In this document: piece by piece, positions 12,918 through 20,218 of the stretch
How the letters are laid out: the number at the start of each line of letters is the position of its first letter
How positions within the stretch are numbered: the stretch's first letter is position 1
Assembly: GCA_946999425.1 (NCBI GenBank)
Contig: CAMQDG010000014.1
Coordinates: forward strand, 1-27,452
Direction of reading: 5' to 3'
Length of the DNA stretch: 27,452 nt
Origin: an uncultured Peptoniphilus sp.
GTDB taxonomy: Bacteria; Bacillota; Clostridia; Tissierellales; Peptoniphilaceae
Made by a program: the position numbers and the translations under genes
Notes under the pieces: generated by a model
Seen by the model: only the letters and a program-made list of their open reading frames with translations
What the model was told of the DNA's origin: nothing
The model's database searches: none

Positions 12918-15199
12918 AATTCTATCCTCTTTATGTTAAATTCAACTGCCTTTTCATAATCCCTTTTTGATGATGAAAATATAATTACTTGCCTTTCTTT
13001 TGAAATTTCTTTTAAGGTTTCATAAGTAAATTTTAATCTATAATCATCAAAGGTTCCAAAAACATTATCTATAAAAAGGGGTAAGTTTTTTTTGGAAATA
13101 AATTTACAAAGGGCAATTCTAAATGCAAAATACACCTGATCGCAAGTCCCTTTTGAAAGAGAACTTAGTTCAACACTTCGCCCATTTTCCCTGTCAAAAA
13201 CACTTAAATTTAAATTATCATCAAGATTTAAATCCTTATATTTTCCCCCACTTATATTTTCAAATAATTTTGATGTTTCTTCAATAAGTCTTGGAAGATA
13301 ATTACTTTTATTTTTTTCTAAAACTCCCTCTAAAGTTTCAAGAGTTAAAGAATATACATTTAATTTTTCTTCCTTATCCTCCAAATCTTTTTCTAAAACT
13401 TCCAAATCTTCAGAAAGTTTCTGAGCTATATCTAAATATTTTTCAAGATAATTTATATCCCCGTTAAGTTCTGAAAGTTTTAAGTTTAAATTGTTGAGTT
13501 TTTCTTTTAAAATAGGTCCATCAAAATCTAAGTTTAAATCTTTCTTATTTAAACTTTCAAAATTCCTTCCCCTTAATTTTATATCAATTAAATTTTTAAT
13601 ATCTTCTTTTCTTTTTCTTATGCCCTTTTCAGAATCGCTTTCTGAAAAAGCATTTTTAAGCTCATAAATATTTTCAAAACCCAAGTCATTTAAATAAATT
13701 TTAAGTTTTTTTAAACCTTCATCTCTTTGAGATTTTAATTTTGAAAATTCCTCTTCATAATCTCTTTTTTCTTTTTTTGCCGTTTCAATTTTATATTCCT
13801 CAAGTTTTTTTTCTGCAACTTTATCCCTAAATATATTTTCTAAATCTTCAATATTATCTGCCCCATATTTTTCAAACATGGAGGTAAAAAATGTATCCAT
13901 ATTTTTCTTTTCTTCTTGCTTCTCGTGACTTTTTTGGGACATGATTTCAATTCTATCCCTCAATCTTTTATATACATCTCTTGAAACCCTATATTTTATA
14001 ATTCTAAGATAAATATAAATTCCAGAAGGTAAAGTTAAAATAAGAAGAGGGTAAATTTTAAAAATTATGCTTAAAATTATTATTGCTAAAATTACAATTC
14101 CCTGTAAAGACATAAGGCTTATCATAGATTTTTGTTTAGTTTCCAAGTTTGAAACATCATTTTTAAGAGCTATGATTTCTTGGGAATAGTTTCTTGAATT
14201 AAGTTGTCTTAGTCTATCGAAAAATTTTTGAGCTTTTTCATAATCTTCTTGAAAATCTTTTTTTGTAAAACTTTCTTCAAAATTATTCCTGGATTTTTCT
14301 TGTAAAAAATCCATACGATTTTCAAAATCATGAATATTTTTATTTAAAAGAATTACCTCTTCATATTTTCCCCTGTCAATAGTTTTTGCATCTTTTAAGC
14401 TTTCTAATTCTTTTTTAAGTTCTTTTACCTTATTAAAAGTTTCAAACTCTTCTTGTAGGTCGGCTTTTTTTATTTTTTCTGACAGATTACTTATCTTTTC
14501 TTCTAAATCATTTAATTTTTTTAAGTTTTCCCTATAAAGTTTTAACTTGTCTTCCAAATTTAAAAGTTCAGTTTTTTTATCATTTATTTGAGAATAAATT
14601 TTTCCAATTTCCGAAGATCTTAAAGACCTGTCTCCCAATTTTTTTATTTGATCTTTTAAGATTTTAACTGCATTTATGCCCCTGTCGCTATTTTTTAAAC
14701 TTGAACTTTGGTTTATTATTTTTTTGCCAATAAGCTCTTTTGCATTTTGATTTATAATAAGGCTGTCTTCATTAATAAAAAGAGTATTTCTAAAAACTTC
14801 CGAATTTATATCCAAAAAAATTTGTCCTGGTTGAGATACTTTTGAATCTTTAAATAAGTTTTTATCTTCAGATAAGTTTTTGCCTTTAGTAAGATTTAAA
14901 ACCCTTGTTTCATCTCTTGAAAAATCCCTTTCAATTCTAAAAAGATCTCCATCTTCTAATTCTATATAGCCCCTATAAATTTCACTGTTCCAAGGTTTAT
15001 ACTTATCTAATTTTTCCGTATAAAGTCTTCTTTTTAAAGAGTCTTTTGAAAATCCATATAGAACCCCTTCTATAAAGCTGTGGATCGTTGATTTTCCATC
15101 TTCATTTTTCCCATATATTAAATTTATATTTTCATCTAAATTTATTTCTTTTTCTTTAAATTTTCCAAAGGATAATAAGTTTAATTTTTTTATTATCAT
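12914..15199 (-). CDS. SbcC/YhaN-like coiled-coil ATPase with central membrane segment
   Basis: 761 aa, a Rad50/SbcC-type SMC-like ATPase. Walker A is GKNEDGKST (residues 30-38). Long heptad-rich coiled coils flank a hydrophobic stretch at about 363-400 (VILAIIILSIIFKIYPLLILTL), which probably forms two membrane passes, a feature reported for YhaN-type proteins rather than classic SbcC. The ABC-type signature is SSLSKGTCDQVYFAFRIALC (about 675-697) and the Walker B is LPLFIDNVFGTFDD (about 705-718). The usual acidic residue after the Walker B Asp is Asn here. The gene begins 1 nt after the stop of the SbcD/YhaO-like nuclease gene, so the two should form a complex that processes DNA ends, perhaps at the membrane. 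It is shorter than typical SbcC (over 1000 aa). Confidence 0.82.
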   Translation of the reverse strand: MIIKKLNLLSFGKFKEKEINLDENINLIYGKNEDGKSTIHSFIEGVLYGFSKDSLKRRLYTEKLDKYKPWNSEIYRGYIELEDGDLFRIERDFSRDETRVLNLTKGKNLSEDKNLFKDSKVSQPGQIFLDINSEVFRNTLFINEDSLIINQNAKELIGKKIINQSSSLKNSDRGINAVKILKDQIKKLGDRSLRSSEIGKIYSQINDKKTELLNLEDKLKLYRENLKKLNDLEEKISNLSEKIKKADLQEEFETFNKVKELKKELESLKDAKTIDRGKYEEVILLNKNIHDFENRMDFLQEKSRNNFEESFTKKDFQEDYEKAQKFFDRLRQLNSRNYSQEIIALKNDVSNLETKQKSMISLMSLQGIVILAIIILSIIFKIYPLLILTLPSGIYIYLRIIKYRVSRDVYKRLRDRIEIMSQKSHEKQEEKKNMDTFFTSMFEKYGADNIEDLENIFRDKVAEKKLEEYKIETAKKEKRDYEEEFSKLKSQRDEGLKKLKIYLNDLGFENIYELKNAFSESDSEKGIRKRKEDIKNLIDIKLRGRNFESLNKKDLNLDFDGPILKEKLNNLNLKLSELNGDINYLEKYLDIAQKLSEDLEVLEKDLEDKEEKLNVYSLTLETLEGVLEKNKSNYLPRLIEETSKLFENISGGKYKDLNLDDNLNLSVFDRENGRSVELSSLSKGTCDQVYFAFRIALCKFISKKNLPLFIDNVFGTFDDYRLKFTYETLKEISKERQVIIFSSSKRDYEKAVEFNIKRIEL

Positions 15200-15200
15200 A

Positions 15201-16208
15201 TTAATCTCCCAGCAAAAGTTTCACTGCAAGGTCAAGGGCCTTATCCTTATAGGGACTTTGAGAATTTTTAAGACCTTCAAAAACATTTTCTATATAAGTA
15301 TTTTTATTTTCTTCAATTAATTTATCTATTTCATAATATTTTTCTGTTTTATCTATAATTTCAAAGTCAAATCTGCTTTTTATAGTTTTTATATAAAAGT
15401 CTTTTTCAGAATTTTTGCCTAAAAGTTCCAATCTATATATTGTGTCTTTATTAAGACCACTAAGCTCTTCCAATCTTTCATTTATATTTTTTTCGCTAAT
15501 GTCAATCGTATAATTTTCAAGTTTTCTTATTTGGCATTCAACTTGTTTTATAGTTAGAGTTTTATCTTTTAAACTCCCATAAATATAATACCTTGGTCCT
15601 GTTTCCTTAAAATTTAAACCTTCAGGAGAACCCGGATAAAATATTTTTTCGTTAATTCTCATAAATTTATGAATATGACCTAAGGCTACATAATCAAAAT
15701 CTCTTATTTTTTCAATACTTATTGGTAAATAATCGTCAAGGCCATCAACTGTTCCATGCATAACTAAAATATTGTTATAATTTTTATCTAATTCAAAATT
15801 TAAGTCATAGTCCTTATAAAGATCTTTTTCCCATGAAAAACCATAAATTCTAAGATTAAATTCATCAAATTGAAAATATTTTTTATAGGGCGGAAATACA
15901 AATACATTTTCAGGAAGCTTTACATTTTTAAAAACTGAATCCTCTTTATAATGGTCATGATTTCCCAAGGCTATAATAATCCTTGCCTTTGTTTTTTTAA
16001 ATGTCTCTAAAAGTCTATGAAAGTCTGATAGAGTAAAATATTCCCTTTCATATAAATCGCCACTTATTATTAAAAAATCAACTTTATTTGAATCTTCAAT
16101 TATTTTTTCAAGACACTTCCATTGATCTTCCCGTCTCAAATTTTTATCTATATTTATGTTTTTAAAAATTCTCTTTAGATGTAAGTCTGCAGTATGTATA
16201 AATTTCAT
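15201..16208 (-). CDS. SbcD/YhaO-like DNA repair exonuclease (Mre11 family)
   Basis: 335 aa. The N-terminal calcineurin-type nuclease domain has HTADLHL (D8, H10), ISGDLYER near 50, ALGNHDHY near 101, VMHGTVD near 150 and ALGHIHK near 177, the Mre11/SbcD order. GDLYER and PGSPEGLNF are particularly typical of the YhaO/SbcD group. The remaining ~115 residues form the capping and C-terminal region that contacts the ATPase partner. The family makes Mn-dependent nicks and exonucleolytic cuts at DNA ends and hairpins with SbcC/Rad50/YhaN. It is first gene of a four-gene operon (nuclease, ATPase, phosphoesterase, CYTH). The leader is very short: GGTGATAGG directly before the ATG. Confidence 0.85.
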   Translation of the reverse strand: MKFIHTADLHLKRIFKNINIDKNLRREDQWKCLEKIIEDSNKVDFLIISGDLYEREYFTLSDFHRLLETFKKTKARIIIALGNHDHYKEDSVFKNVKLPENVFVFPPYKKYFQFDEFNLRIYGFSWEKDLYKDYDLNFELDKNYNNILVMHGTVDGLDDYLPISIEKIRDFDYVALGHIHKFMRINEKIFYPGSPEGLNFKETGPRYYIYGSLKDKTLTIKQVECQIRKLENYTIDISEKNINERLEELSGLNKDTIYRLELLGKNSEKDFYIKTIKSRFDFEIIDKTEKYYEIDKLIEENKNTYIENVFEGLKNSQSPYKDKALDLAVKLLLGD

Positions 16209-16223
16209 CCTATCACCATGATA

Positions 16224-16234
16224 ATTATAACATA
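16224..16234 (-). promoter_or_regulatory. Extended -10 promoter of the sbcD-like operon
   Basis: ATGTTATAAT on the minus strand contains TG-T-TATAAT (-10 at 16229-16224). The -35 region overlaps the pspC terminator and is weak. The predicted start is 16217, only 9 nt before the ATG. Confidence 0.6.
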
Positions 16235-16239
16235 GTAAA

Positions 16240-16276
16240 CAAAAAAATAAGTGTAGGGCTTTTCCTTACACTTATT
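16240..16276 (-). terminator. Terminator of the PspC gene
   Basis: On the minus strand AATAAGTGTA (16276-16267) pairs with TACACTTATT (16255-16246) around a GG/CC-closed loop, then a T run. It directly abuts the promoter of the sbcD-like operon. Confidence 0.8.
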
Positions 16277-16302
16277 CTTATTTTTATTTAATTTATAAAA
16301 TT

Positions 16303-16482
16303 TTATTCTAAGGGAAGTAAAATAGCTGCGATTACATAAACCCATAAACTTAAACCACCGAACATAAATAAAATGACTGCTATAAGTCTTACTGTTGATG
16401 AGCTTATCCCAAAATATTCAGCAAGTCCTCCGCAAACTCCTGCAATTATTCTATCCGATGACGAACGATGTAACTTATTCAT
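16303..16482 (-). CDS. PspC domain protein
   Basis: 59 aa from ATG 16482, chosen because GGAGGAATAAT lies directly upstream; an upstream in-frame ATG at 16527 lies in the promoter region and lacks an SD. The sequence is a complete minimal PspC domain: KLHRSSSDRIIAGVCGGLAEYFGI, then a hydrophobic segment (VRLIAVILFMFGGLSLWVYVIAAILL). The family includes phage-shock protein C and many stand-alone small inner-membrane proteins of Gram-positive bacteria linked to envelope stress. No other psp gene is nearby. It has its own promoter and terminator. Confidence 0.88.
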   Translation of the reverse strand: MNKLHRSSSDRIIAGVCGGLAEYFGISSSTVRLIAVILFMFGGLSLWVYVIAAILLPLE

Positions 16483-16516
16483 ATTATTCCTCCATGTAAG
16501 TATCCTTGATATTTTT

Positions 16517-16546
16517 ATTATACCCAATTTTTTTTGCTACAAGCAA
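16517..16546 (-). promoter_or_regulatory. Promoter of the PspC gene
   Basis: TTGCTT (16546-16541) - 18 nt - TATAAT (16522-16517) on the minus strand, with the start near 16510 and a leader of about 28 nt containing the SD. A small inverted repeat (TTGCT-ACA-AGCAA, 16534-16546) overlaps the -35. Confidence 0.5.
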
Positions 16547-16610
16547 AGCTTATTAATATTATTATTAAATACTTAAATTAAGAACTTATTAATTAATTCT
16601 AAAAAATTTA

Positions 16611-16637
16611 TAAAAAAACTCGGAATAATTCCGAGTT
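16611..16637 (-). terminator. Terminator of the NlpC/P60 gene
   Basis: On the minus strand AACTCGGAA-TTA-TTCCGAGTT followed by TTTTTT (stem 16637-16617). It lies 7 nt beyond the stop codon. Confidence 0.85.
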
Positions 16638-16644
16638 AATTTTT

Positions 16645-17766
16645 TTATTTTACAATTCTTGTTGCATTTGTGTAACATGAGGCATAATAATCTTCTGTAA
16701 GATTATTTATTGTTACTTGTCTTTTTCCTGTAGAAGAGTGAACGAAATCTCCGTTTCCTATATACATGCCAACGTGAGATACTCTTGATGTTCCTGTTGT
16801 TGCAAAGAAAACTAAGTCTCCTGCCCTTAAATCATTTTTATCAACTTGCATGCCATATTGAGACATATCTGATGATGTTCTTGGAAGGTTTATTCCTAAA
16901 GTATTTTTATAAACACTATATATAAGTCCAGAACAATCATATCCTTCTTTTCCTACATCTCCCCATACATAAGGTGATCCTATTTTATTAAGAGCAAGTT
17001 CCACTGCTTTTTTACCTGTTTCAGAGCCGTTTAAATCTTTAAAATCAAAAGAATTTGCACTTAAAGCAAGTTTTTTCAAAGTATCTTCATCTTTTTTAAG
17101 AGTTTCTTCTGTTACAAGATTTACTTCTTTATTAACTTTTTCTCCACTCTTTAAGTTTAATTTATCAGCTTTTACTGTGTATAGTATATTATTTAATTTT
17201 ATTATAAAGTTGCTGTCTTTGTAATCAACAATATTTACACTTAAATCTTTATCAAGCTTTACAGTTTTTTTACCATCAGTTGAATTTGCATTTGTAACTG
17301 AAAGCATATTAGCCGGAGTTAGAAAAGGTTTATTTCCTTTAGACTTTAATTGTACAAAATCTTTGGAAATTGTTCCGATTTCATTATCAAGACTTCTTAC
17401 TTTCAAATTTTGGCCTAAATCTTCGACAAGAACAACGTCCTCACCTACAAATAAATTCCTAATAAGGACATCGCCACTTTTCAAAGCTGTAGCTTTAGTT
17501 ACTGTATATGTAACAACATTTACATTTCTTAAAAGAATTTTTGACTTAGGCACAGTTACTTTAGCTTTACCTTTTTGAACTATGTAACCATCTTCAACAG
17601 TTTTTATTATATTTGCCTCTTCTTCTAATTCAAAATAAATTTTATTACCTGAATAAGTCGGCTGAACGTGTTCGTTAATAAAAATTCCTGTATCTTTAAG
17701 GCCTAATAATGATACGGCGCAAAGTGCTATGACCCCAAGGGGAAATTTTCTATTCATCTTAAACAT
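16645..17766 (-). CDS. SH3-like plus NlpC/P60 peptidoglycan hydrolase
   Basis: 373 aa from ATG 17766 (SD AAGGAG six nt upstream; a second ATG three codons in is possible). The N-terminus has a basic MFKMNRK and a short hydrophobic stretch, a secretion signal or anchor. The middle (about 40-250) is beta-rich with bacterial SH3-like segments (GDVLIRNLFVGEDVVLVED, LKVRSLDNEIGTISKDFV), likely for wall binding. The C-terminal NlpC/P60 domain has GSPYVWGDVGKEGYDCSGL with Cys278, SHVGMYIG with His331 and FVHSS with His343, the complete catalytic triad of gamma-D-Glu/diaminoacyl endopeptidases that cut peptide stems. It is monocistronic and lies near other wall genes. A role in cell separation or wall turnover is inferred. 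Confidence 0.88.
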   Translation of the reverse strand: MFKMNRKFPLGVIALCAVSLLGLKDTGIFINEHVQPTYSGNKIYFELEEEANIIKTVEDGYIVQKGKAKVTVPKSKILLRNVNVVTYTVTKATALKSGDVLIRNLFVGEDVVLVEDLGQNLKVRSLDNEIGTISKDFVQLKSKGNKPFLTPANMLSVTNANSTDGKKTVKLDKDLSVNIVDYKDSNFIIKLNNILYTVKADKLNLKSGEKVNKEVNLVTEETLKKDEDTLKKLALSANSFDFKDLNGSETGKKAVELALNKIGSPYVWGDVGKEGYDCSGLIYSVYKNTLGINLPRTSSDMSQYGMQVDKNDLRAGDLVFFATTGTSRVSHVGMYIGNGDFVHSSTGKRQVTINNLTEDYYASCYTNATRIVK

Positions 17767-17803
17767 TACAACTCCTTATTAATTTAATAATTTTACTTAG
17801 TTA

Positions 17804-17832
17804 AGTATAACAAACTGGTTACAAAAATTCAA
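17804..17832 (-). promoter_or_regulatory. Promoter of the NlpC/P60 gene
   Basis: TTGAAT (17832-17827) - 17 nt - TATACT (17809-17804), with TG one base before the -10, on the minus strand. The leader is about 30 nt. Confidence 0.65.
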
Positions 17833-17845
17833 GAAAAAGTAACAA

Positions 17846-17881
17846 AAAGGTTAAAATTTCACAATTAAAATTTTAACCTTT
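17846..17881. repeat. Perfect 14-bp inverted repeat upstream of the NlpC/P60 promoter
   Basis: AAAGGTTAAAATTT (17846-17859) and AAATTTTAACCTTT (17868-17881) flank an 8-nt loop. On the minus strand a TTTTT tail follows, so it could be a weak terminator; it could also be an operator just upstream of the -35 at 17827. The stem is AT-rich. Confidence 0.5.
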
Positions 17882-17973
17882 CCAAAAAAACCTCTATAAA
17901 GCTTGAAAATTGCAGATTCTTCAAAAAAACTTTTTTTAATATTTTTTTAAAATTTCACAATTCTCTATATGTA

Positions 17974-18000
17974 TTAAAAAACCGACATGCGGTTTTTTAA
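17974..18000 (-). terminator. Terminator at the 3' end of rnpB
   Basis: TTAAAAAACCG (17974-17984) pairs with CGGTTTTTTAA (17990-18000) around a 5-nt loop. On the minus strand the hairpin follows the RNase P RNA directly and ends in a T run. Confidence 0.85.
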
Positions 18001-18317
18001 GTAAATCTATAAGCTGCGTTCTGTCTGTTCGACCATCTATCTAATCTTATAGTTGCCTATAAGCTCAAGCGACCTACCTACCGGGAGATACGAGCAGCAT
18101 CTCTATTCCTATTTGGTCTTGCTCCGAGTGGGGTTTACAGGGCATCTATATCGCTATAGATCCGGTGAGCTCTTACCTCGCCTTTCCATCCTTACCTTTT
18201 CAGGCGGTTTATTTCTGTTGCACTTGCCTTGGAGTCGCCTCCACCTGTTGTTAACAGGCACTCTTGCTCTATGGAGCGCAGACTTTCCTCGCTTACGCGC
18301 GGTCGATCGATTTACCT
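17999..18317 (-). ncRNA. rnpB: RNase P RNA, type A
   Basis: The minus strand carries the conserved core of bacterial RNase P RNA, the catalytic subunit that matures tRNA 5' ends. In order: GAGGAAAGTC, GCTCCATAGAGCA, AGTGCAACAGAAA followed by AAACCGCC, GGTAAGGATGGAAAGG, GGTAAGAGCTCACC, GTAAACCCCACTCGGAGCAAGACCAAATAGGAA, GGTCGCTTGAGC, and GACAGAACGCAGCTTATAG. The ends pair as helix P1: AGGTAAATC (18317-18309) with GATTTACTT (18007-17999). The GGAGCAAGACCAAATAGG block is as in type A (E. coli-like) RNAs, seen in Clostridia rather than Bacilli. The ends are set by P1, the upstream -10 and the terminator, so they may be off by a few bases. Confidence 0.95.
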
Positions 18318-18321
18318 TTAA

Positions 18322-18351
18322 AGTATAACAAAAAATTTTACTTTAAACAAT
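18322..18351 (-). promoter_or_regulatory. Promoter of rnpB
   Basis: TTGTTT (18351-18346) - 18 nt - TATACT (18327-18322), with TG one base before the -10, on the minus strand. The predicted start (about 18315-18317) coincides with the 5' strand of helix P1. Confidence 0.65.
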
Positions 18352-18360
18352 TTTTAAACT

Positions 18361-19008
18361 TTAATTATCTTCTTTTAAGGAAAGGGGCTTATCCATAATT
18401 TGGCTGAAAATAAATCCCTTTACAATATTTTCTGCAATATCATCTTGATCTTGATAAATATTGTTTTCTACTATTTCTTCTTCCTTTATTGCTTGTTCAG
18501 CTAAAACTTTTTTTCTATCTTCTTCTTTTTTTACTTTATATTCAGCCAATCTCTTATTAAGCGGCTTATCTAAATCAAGACCAGGTTTTTCTTTTTCTCC
18601 ATTTAAATATGGATCATCATTTCTAAGGGAACCTTGAAAATAATCATCATCAACTTCATCAAATTTTTTATAAGCATCGCTTCCCTCGCATTCTTCACTA
18701 GACTTATAAATATTTTGAGTAAACGTAGAGGACTTTTTCTTTGAAATTTTTTTATTTTTATTTCTATTGCCAATTACTTTTCCAAGCTCGATTTGTTCTT
18801 CATCAATGGCAAAGGATTCTAAAATTTCTTCTAAAAATGTAGAATTTTTTTTATTTACCTTAGTCCCTTTTTTATCAACATTACTAATATTTTGAGATTT
18901 TCCAATTTGATCTGTATTTTTAACATTTCTTTTTTTCTTTTTTTTGTTTATTAATGAATAAAGATCATACCCTAAAACAAAAATGAATACTAATAATCCA
19001 AAACTCAT
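18361..19008 (-). CDS. Membrane-anchored charged protein, function unknown
   Basis: 215 aa from ATG 19008, with AGGAG 9 nt upstream. Residues 2-19 (SFGLLVFIFVLGYDLYSL) form a single N-terminal membrane anchor, followed by a KKKKKR stop-transfer cluster. The rest is a hydrophilic, Lys/Asp/Glu-rich, probably flexible cytoplasmic tail. The last 25 residues contain IVKGFIFSQIMDKPLSL, which resembles a short conserved C-terminal motif (IIFSEILGKP-like) that I recall in Firmicute hypothetical proteins; that resemblance is from memory only. It is the last gene of the ftsE-ftsX-M23-ctpA operon (28 nt after ctpA), suggesting a role at the envelope or divisome. No catalytic motif. Confidence 0.75.
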   Translation of the reverse strand: MSFGLLVFIFVLGYDLYSLINKKKKKRNVKNTDQIGKSQNISNVDKKGTKVNKKNSTFLEEILESFAIDEEQIELGKVIGNRNKNKKISKKKSSTFTQNIYKSSEECEGSDAYKKFDEVDDDYFQGSLRNDDPYLNGEKEKPGLDLDKPLNKRLAEYKVKKEEDRKKVLAEQAIKEEEIVENNIYQDQDDIAENIVKGFIFSQIMDKPLSLKEDN

Positions 19009-19036
19009 AAAATCTCACTCCTACAACTTTAAAAAC

Positions 19037-20209
19037 TTATTTTTCAAGAACTTCAATAGCCTTTTTTAGTTGATTATCTGTGTCTAAATGTTCTATTCCT
19101 ATTCCCTTTACACTTTCAGGCAACTTTACTTCAATGTCTGGTTTTATGCCTTTTTTATGAATATTTTCTCCACTTGGAGTAAAATATTCAGAAGTTGTTA
19201 TTTTTAAACCGCTTCCGTCAGAAAATGGAAATACAGACTGAACAATTCCCTTACCAAAACTTTTCTCACCTATTAATGTACCCTTCTTAAAATCTCTTAT
19301 AGCACCTGCAAGGATTTCTGAGGCTGATGCACTTCCACCATTAATTAAAACTGCCATAGGTAAATTTAAACACTCTTTATCGCTCTTATAGTCAAAAACC
19401 ACTTGACCAGCTCTATTTTTAGCAGAAACAATGGTTCCTTCCGGCAAAAGCTCATTGGCAATTTTTTCAACGCTGTCAACTGTTCCACCAGGATTTCCCC
19501 TAAGATCAATTATAAGTCCCTTTATATTTTTTTCTTTTAAACTATCAAGGGCTTTTTTAAATTCATCATAAGTGTTGTCGTTAAATTGAGTTATACCTAT
19601 ATAACCTAAATCTTTAATTTTATTTGAAATCACCGTTTCCATTTTAATTTCATCTCTTTTTACGTCAATATCTTTTGTTTCTTTTGTGGAGGGCCTATAA
19701 ATAGTAATCTTTACACTTGTACCCTTATCACCCTTTATTTTAGCAACTGCGGCTTGCAAGTCATTACCTGAAACAGGTTCTCCATTTACTTTTAAAATAA
19801 GATCTCCCGTTTTTATGCCAACTTTTTCAGCTGGAGTATCTTTTATAGGAGCAATTACTAAAATCTGACCTTCTTCATTAGATGAAACGGAAACTCCTAT
19901 TCCAAAAAATTTTCCATTTGTTTGTTCTTCAAGAGCATTAAAATCTTCTAAGGTTAAATACTCTGAATAAGGGTCATCTAAAGATGCAACCATTCCCTTT
20001 AATTCCCCTTGACGAAGTTTTTCCTTATCAACTTTATATAAAAAATCATCTTCTACTTTTTTTTCTAAAAATTTCATTTTTTGAATATGCATTTTATCTG
20101 CATCTCTTGTAAAGCTATAAAGAAATCCGGAACTTGCTAATTTAAAAGTTCCATAATTTGTAAAAATAAGAAGAATTAAAACAATAATAATATTTCTAAT
20201 TTTTTTCAT
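19037..20209 (-). CDS. ctpA: C-terminal processing protease, S41 family
   Basis: 390 aa. An uncleaved signal or anchor at residues 5-25 places the enzyme outside the membrane. A cap region with DDPYSEYLT near 78 is followed by a PDZ domain (FFGIGVSVSS...GDLILKVNGEPVSG, about 100-180) and the S41 catalytic domain. There LRGNPGGTVDSV lies before GGSASASEI with nucleophile Ser295 and GEKSFGKG with Lys320; the 25-residue spacing is that of the CtpA/CtpB Ser-Lys dyad. The family trims or degrades exported proteins, often cell-wall hydrolases. It sits 9 nt downstream of the M23 peptidase gene, so that protein is a natural candidate substrate (inference). Confidence 0.92.
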   Translation of the reverse strand: MKKIRNIIIVLILLIFTNYGTFKLASSGFLYSFTRDADKMHIQKMKFLEKKVEDDFLYKVDKEKLRQGELKGMVASLDDPYSEYLTLEDFNALEEQTNGKFFGIGVSVSSNEEGQILVIAPIKDTPAEKVGIKTGDLILKVNGEPVSGNDLQAAVAKIKGDKGTSVKITIYRPSTKETKDIDVKRDEIKMETVISNKIKDLGYIGITQFNDNTYDEFKKALDSLKEKNIKGLIIDLRGNPGGTVDSVEKIANELLPEGTIVSAKNRAGQVVFDYKSDKECLNLPMAVLINGGSASASEILAGAIRDFKKGTLIGEKSFGKGIVQSVFPFSDGSGLKITTSEYFTPSGENIHKKGIKPDIEVKLPESVKGIGIEHLDTDNQLKKAIEVLEK

Positions 20210-20218
20210 TTATTCCAC

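Noticed and set aside
16483..16527. Longer start (ATG 16527) for the PspC gene
   Set aside because: It lies in the promoter region with no SD. ATG 16482 has GGAGG at good spacing and starts at the conserved domain edge.
18053..18328. A 91-codon plus-strand open frame
   Set aside because: It lies entirely antisense to the RNase P RNA, has no ribosome binding site and shows no protein-like family pattern.
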